From Chaenocephalus aceratus (lineage: Eukaryota > Chordata > Actinopteri > Perciformes > Channichthyidae), in contig JAMFTG010000235.1 of the NCBI GenBank assembly GCA_023974075.1, positions 62,001-126,000 of the forward strand: 64,000 nt of DNA, given 5' to 3'. The position numbers and the translations under genes were made by a program. Shown here piece after piece: positions 58,801 through 64,000 of the stretch (positions within the stretch are counted from its first letter, which is position 1; each line of letters opens with the position of its first letter). Below the pieces are notes generated by a model. It was not told where the DNA came from, did no database searches, and saw only the letters and a program-made list of their open reading frames with translations.

Positions 58801-61800
58801 TGCTAGTGGTCAGCTTTTATACACAATAGTGTATCTTTCAGTAACTTTCTCAGAGAATTTAAGCATAAATCTGTCAAATGTTTCAAAACAGCCTTGTTTC
58901 ACTGACATAGCCTCAAAATCACAAACTGCCATTAAGAGTCAGAATCTTAACAAAATCTACGGACACAAAGTCTACTTTATTATCTACTTTTCAGCTTTTG
59001 AATACAAAAGTGTATATGCTTGACGAAATCTACTAAAACAAAGTACTTCATGCTAGTGGTCAGCTTTTATACACAATAGTGTATCTTTCAGTAACTTTCT
59101 CAGAGAATTAAAGCATAAATCTGTCAAATGTTCAAAACAGCCTTGTTTTACTGACATGGCCTCAAAATCACAAATTGCCATTAAGAGTCAGATGCTTGAC
59201 GAAATCTACTAACACAAAGTACTTCACTATCTACTTTTCAGCTTTTGAATACAAAAGTGTATATGCTTGACGAAATCTACGGACACAAAGTCTACTTTAT
59301 TATCTACTTTTCAGCTTTTAAACACAAAAGTGTATCTTTCAGTAACTTTCTCAGAGAATTTAAGCATAAATCTGTCAAATGTTCAAAACAGCCTTGTTTC
59401 ACTGACATAGCCTCAAAATCACAAACTGCCATTAAGAGTCAGAATCTTAACGGAATCTAATAAAACAGAGTAGTTTCATGGTAGTGGTCAGCTTTTAAAA
59501 AGAAAAGTGGATCTTTCAGTAACTTTTTGAGAGAGTTAAGCATAAATCTGTCAAATGTTTCAAAACAGCCTTGTTTTACTGACATAGCCTCAAAATCACA
59601 AATTGCCATTAAGAGTCAGATGCTTGACGAAATCTACGAATACAAAGTACTTCATGCTAGTGGTCAGCTTTTATACACAATAGTGTATCTTTCAGAAACT
59701 TTCTCAGAGAATTTAAGCATAAATCTGTCAAATGTTCAAAACAGCCTTGTTTCACTGACATAGCCTCAAAATCACAAACTGCCATTAAGAGTCAGAATCT
59801 TAACTAAATCTACGGAAACAAAGTCTACTTTATTATCTACTTTTCAGCTTTTGAATACAAAACTGTATATGCTTGACGAAATCTACTAAAACAAAGTACT
59901 TCATGCTAGTGGTCAGCTTTTTTACACAATAGTGTATCTTTCAGTAACTTTCTCAGAGAATGTAAGCATAAATCTGTCAAATGTTCAAAACAGCCTTGTT
60001 TTACTGACATAGCCTCAAAATCACAAACTGCCATTAAGAGTCAGAATCTTAACGGAATCTAATAAAACAAAGTACTTCATGCTAGTGGTCAGCTTTTAAA
60101 AAAGAAAAGTGTATCTTTCAGTAACTTTTTGAGAGAGTTAAGCATAAATCTGTCAAATGTTTCAAAACAGCCTTGTTTTACTGACATAGCCTCAAAATCA
60201 CAAATTACCATTAAGAGTCAGATGCTTGACGAAATATACTAATACAAAGTACTTCATGCTAATGGTCAGCTTTTATACACAATAGTGTATCTTTCAGTAA
60301 CTTTTTGAGAGAGTTAAGCATAAATCTGTCAAATGTTTCAAAACAGCCTTGTTTCACTGACATATCCTCAAAATCACAAACTGCCATTAAGAGTCAGAAT
60401 CTTAACGAAATCTACGGGCACAAAGTCTACTTTATTATCTAATTTTCAGCTTTTTAATACAAAACTGTATATGCTTGACGAAATCTACTAAAACAAAGTA
60501 CTTCATGCTAGTGGTCAGCTTTTATACACAATAGTGTATATTTCAGTAACTTTCTCAGAGAATTAAAGCATAAATCTGTCAAATGTTCAAAACAGCCTTG
60601 TTTCACTGAAATAGCCTCAAAATCACAAATTGCCATTAAGAGTCAGATGCTTGACGAAATCTACTAATACAAAGTACTTCATGCTAGTGATGAGCTTTGA
60701 TACACAATAGTGTATCTTTCCGTAACTTTCTCAGAGAATTTAAGCATAAATCTGTCAAATGTTTCAAAACAGCCTTGTTTTACTGACATGGCCTCAAAAT
60801 CACAAATTGCCATTAAGAGTCAGATGCTTGACGAAATCTACTAATACAAAGTACTTCATGCTAGTGGTCAGCTTTTATACACAATAGGGTATCTTTCAGT
60901 AACTTTCTCAGAGAATTTAAGCATAAATCTGTCCAATGTTTCAAAACAGCATTGTTTTACTGACATGGCCTCAAAATCACAAATTGCCATTAAGAGTCAG
61001 ATGCTTGACGAAATCTACTAATACAAAGTACTTCATGCTAGTGGTCAGCTTTTATACACAATAGTGTATCTTTCAGTAACTTTCTTAGAGAATTTAAGCA
61101 TAAATCTGTCAAATGTTTCAAAACAGCCTTGTTTCACTGACATGGCCTCAAAATCACAAACTGCCATTAAGAGTCAGAGTCTTAACGGAATCTAATAAAA
61201 CAAAGTACTTCATGCTAGTGGTCAGCTTTTAAAAAAGAAAAGTGTATCTTTCAGTAACTTTTTGAGAGAGTTAAGCATAAATCTGTCAAATGTTTCAAAA
61301 CAGCCTTGTTTTACTGACATAGCCTCAAAATCACAAATTGCCATTAAGAGTCAGATGCTTGACGAAATCTACTAATACAAAGTACTTCCATGCTAGTGGT
61401 CAGCTTTTATACACAATAGGGTATCTTTCAGTAACTTTCTCAGAGAATTTAAGCATAAATCTGTCAAATGTTCAAAACAGCCTTGTTTCCCTGACATGGC
61501 CTCAAAATCACAAATTGCCATTAAGAGTCAGAATCTTAACGAAATCTACGGGCACAAAGTCTACTTTATTATCTACTTTTCAGCTTTTGAATACAAAAGT
61601 GTATATGCTTGACGAAATCTACTAAAACAAAGTACTTCATGCTAGTGGTCAGCTTTTATACACAATAGTGTATCTTTTAGTAACTTTCTCAGAGAATTAA
61701 AGCATAAATCTGTCAAATGTTCAAAACAGCCTTGTTTTACTGACATGGCCTCAAAATCACAAATTGCCATTAAGAGTCAGATGCTTGACGAAATCTAGTA

Positions 61801-61925
61801 ATACAAAGTACTTCATGCTAGTGGTCAGCTTTTATACACAATAGTGTATCTTTCAGTAACTTTCTCAGAGAATTTAAGCATAAATCTGTCAAATGTTTCA
61901 AAACAGCCTTGTTTTACTGACATGG
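52880..61925 (+). repeat. tandem array of 176-bp and 248-bp units with higher-order structure
   Basis: The basic unit runs from TATCTTTCAGTAACTTTCTC through TAAGCATAAATCTGTCAAAT and AAACAGCCTTGTTTCACTGA to GCCATTAAGAGTCAGA. Two kinds of spacer follow: GTACTTCATGCTAGTGGTCA, giving about 176 bp, or GTCTACTTTATTATCTAC, giving about 248 bp. The marker CTTTTAAACTTTTAAACAC recurs at about 53438, 56126 and 58629, so a higher-order period of about 2.5-2.7 kb overlies the monomers. Confidence 0.9.
55588..55724. repeat. inverted 40-bp insert in the array (first of three)
   Basis: AGTGGTCAGCTTTTATACAC and the following 20 bases (55588-55627) are repeated in reverse at 55685-55724, forming a 40-bp-arm hairpin with about 57 nt of loop. 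The same small inversion occurs at about 57707-57746 and 58187-58226. Confidence 0.9.
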
Positions 61926-61926
61926 C

Positions 61927-62050
61927 GAGACCACATGCATCCTTTTTTGATTTGTGGTCTCCCCCCATCTTGTCACATAGATTATACTATCTGTGTCATA
62001 GTAGAAAACTCTGTGCTGTAATTTCTCCAATTCACTGTACAGTTTCAGCC
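61927..62050. other. unique spacer at the turning point of the giant palindrome
   Basis: About 120 bp (from GAGACCACATGCATCC to CACTGTACAGTTTCAGCC) separate the direct and the inverted arrays and match neither. The spacer contains GTGGTCTCC, the inverse of GAGACCAC at its start, a 7-9-bp stem. No coding is seen. Confidence 0.8.
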
Positions 62051-63700
62051 AGTTTGTGATTTTGACGCTATTTCAGTGAAACAAGGCTGTTTTGAACATT
62101 TGACAGATTTATGCTTAATTCTCTCAAAAGGTTACCGAAAGATACACTTTTCTTTTTAAAAAAAGCTGACCACTACCATGAAAGCACTCTGTTTTATTAC
62201 ATTTCCTCAAGCATCTGACTCTTAATGGCTGTTTGTCATTTTGAGGCTATTTCAGTGAAACAAGGGTGTTTTGAACATTTGACAGATTTATGCTTAATTC
62301 TCTCAAAAAATATACTGTAAGATACACTTTTGTATTTAAAAAGCTGAAAAGTAGATAGTGAAGTATTTTGTGTCAGTAGATTTCCTTGAGAATCTGACTC
62401 TTAATGGCAGTTTGTGATTTTGAGGCTATGTCAGTGAAACAAGGCTGTTTTGAAACATTTGACAGATTTATGCTTAACTCTCTCAAAAAGTTACTGAAAG
62501 ATACACTAGTGTGTAAAAAAGCTGACCACTAGCATGAAGTACTTTGTATTAGTATATTTCGTCAAGAATCTGACTCTTAATGGCAATTTGTGATTTGGAG
62601 TCTATGTCAGTAAAACAAGGCTGTTTTGAAACATTTGACAGATTTATGCTTAACTCTCTCAAAAAGTTACTGAAAGATACACTTTTCTTTTTTAAAAGCT
62701 GACCACTACCATGAAAGTACTCTGTTTTATTAGATTCCGTTAAGATTCTGACTCTTAATGGCAGTTTGTGATTTTGAGGCTATGTCAGTGAAACAAGGCT
62801 GTTTTGAACATTTGACAGATTTATGCTTTAATTCTCTTAGAAAGTTACTGAAAGATACACTATTGTGTATAAAAGCTGACCACTAGCATGAAGTACTTTG
62901 TTTTAGTAGATTTCGTCAAGCATATACACTTTTGTATTCATAAGCTGAAAAGTAGATAATGAAGTCGACTTTGTGTCCCTAGATTTCATTACGATTCTGA
63001 CTCTTAATGGCAGTTTGTGATTTTGAGGCTGTGTCAGTGAAACAAGTCTGTTTTGAACATTTGACAGATTTATGCTTAAATTCTCTGAGAAAGTTACTGA
63101 AAGATACACTATTGTGTATAAAAGCTGACCACTAGCACGAAGTACTTTGTATTAGTAGATTTCGTCAAGCATCTGACTCTTAATGGCAATTTGTGATTTT
63201 GAGGCCATGTCAGTAAAACAAGGCTGTTTTGAAACATTTGACAGATTTATGCTTAACTTTCTCAAAAAGTTACTGAAAGATACACTTTTCTTTTTAAAAG
63301 CTGACCACTACCATGAAAGTACTCTGTTTTATTAAATTCCGTTAAGATTCTGACTTTTAATGGCAGTTTGTGATTTTAGAGGCTCTGTCAGTGAAACAAG
63401 GCTGTTTTGAACATTTGACAGATTTATGCTTAAATTATCTGAGAAAGTTACTGAAAGATACACTTTTGTGTTCAAAAGCTGAAAAGTAGATAATAAAGTA
63501 GACTTTGTGTCCGTAGATTTCTTCAAGCATATACACTTTTGTATTCAAAAGCTGAAAAGTAGATAATGAAGTAGACTTTGTGTCCGTAGATTTTGTTAAG
63601 ATTCTGACTCTTAATGGCAGTTTGTGATTTTGAGGCTATGTCAGTGAAACAAGGCTGTTTTGAAACATTTGACAGATTTATGCTTACATTCTCTGAGAAA
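62051..63700 (-). repeat. inverted part of the tandem array
   Basis: The same units as 52880-61925 in reverse orientation, for example TTTGACAGATTTATGCTTAA and GTTACTGAAAGATACACTTT. Seven to eight units are present. The first units next to the spacer are more diverged than those next to the right unique end. Confidence 0.9.
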
Positions 63701-64000
63701 GTTACTGAAAGATACACTTTTGTGTTTAAAAAGCTGACCAATAGCATGAAGTACTTTGTATTAGTAGATCTCGTTAGGATTCTGACTCTAAAAAGCAAGT
63801 TTTTTGATTTTAAGACTTTTTACAGACACTCGGCAGATTTATGTGTAAAGATTTCGTTAAGAATCTGACTCTTAACACACCATCCCCCCGAGAGCCAAAC
63901 ATACTCACCCTCTGCAGCAGCTCAGGTGTGAACCCCCCATACAGAATGTCAGTCACTGTGTAAAACCTTTTAGTGACACTCTGCAGATTTGTGTGTAATT

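Larger units (their letters stand above)
52575..64000. repeat. giant inverted element with internal tandem array
   Basis: The first 345 bp (52575-52920) return in reverse complement at the window end (63656-64000) with only a few differences. The shared sequence includes the unique blocks GTATGGGGGGTTCACACCTG and CTCTCGGGGGGATGGTGTGT. Between them lie a direct array (52880-61925), a unique spacer (61927-62050) and an inverted array (62051-63700). No long frame with a recognisable domain is present; the recurring 64- to 95-codon frames start at GTG or TTG and follow the repeat. The outer ends are not visible. Whether it is a transposon, a palindromic satellite block or a rearranged locus cannot be told from sequence alone. 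Confidence 0.85.

Noticed and set aside
53638..63798. Recurring 64- to 95-codon frames (YLSVTFSENLSINLS type) that might look like a gene family
   Set aside because: They begin at GTG or TTG, repeat with the array unit, exist in both orientations and have no splice or start context. I treat them as satellite sequence.

Overview
This window is vertebrate genomic DNA, most likely from a ray-finned (teleost) fish. The evidence is spliced exons with GT/AG borders, long CA/GT microsatellites, fish-type non-LTR retrotransposons with L2-like and Rex/I-like 3' tails, and a dense crowd of hAT, PIF/Harbinger and piggyBac-like non-autonomous elements. There is no operon structure, no CRISPR and no RNA gene that I could recognise. 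The species cannot be fixed from the sequence alone.

The one clear host gene is on the + strand between about 4.1 and 22.3 kb. Its exons encode a pyrin domain (PYD, 4228-4471), a short linker (5276-5320), the end of ZU5 plus the UPA part of a FIIND (19844-20103, 20734-20844, 20964-21105), a repeat-rich linker with a CARD (21599-22184) and a tiny last exon (22311-22320). All intron phases agree, so the seven exons join into one open frame of 465 codons plus stop. No NACHT or leucine-rich repeats are seen. The predicted product combines the adaptor layout PYD...CARD (as in ASC) with the self-cleaving FIIND module of NLRP1 and CARD8. A second, weaker immune-type candidate is a start exon at 35690-35785 that resembles N-terminal exons of fish NLRC3-like genes.

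Nearly everything else is mobile or tandemly repeated DNA. The 14.5-kb intron between the linker and FIIND exons holds a hAT remnant, a long-TIR element, a PIF/Harbinger MITE with a perfect central palindrome, a broken BED-finger hAT, an L2 LINE split by a 1.17-kb element, and a 147-bp satellite of about 23 units. The 3' side of the gene is interrupted by a 7.2-kb nested hAT (22422-29655) that contains a LINE RT frame, a 45-bp minisatellite, a second copy of the 8-bp-TSD element and an inverted LINE fragment. From 31 to 47 kb lie two inverted arms of one fish repeat family around a piggyBac remnant, a 2-kb palindromic element and several MITEs, two of which have their pre-insertion site preserved in this same window. 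From 49 to 50 kb there is a 48-bp minisatellite.

The last 11.4 kb (52575-64000) is half or more of a very large inverted structure. Near-identical unique ends face each other across about 9 kb of direct tandem array, a 120-bp spacer and 1.6 kb of inverted array. It runs off the window edge. I could not place it in a known family, and with the PYD-FIIND-CARD gene it is the best candidate for something not yet described.
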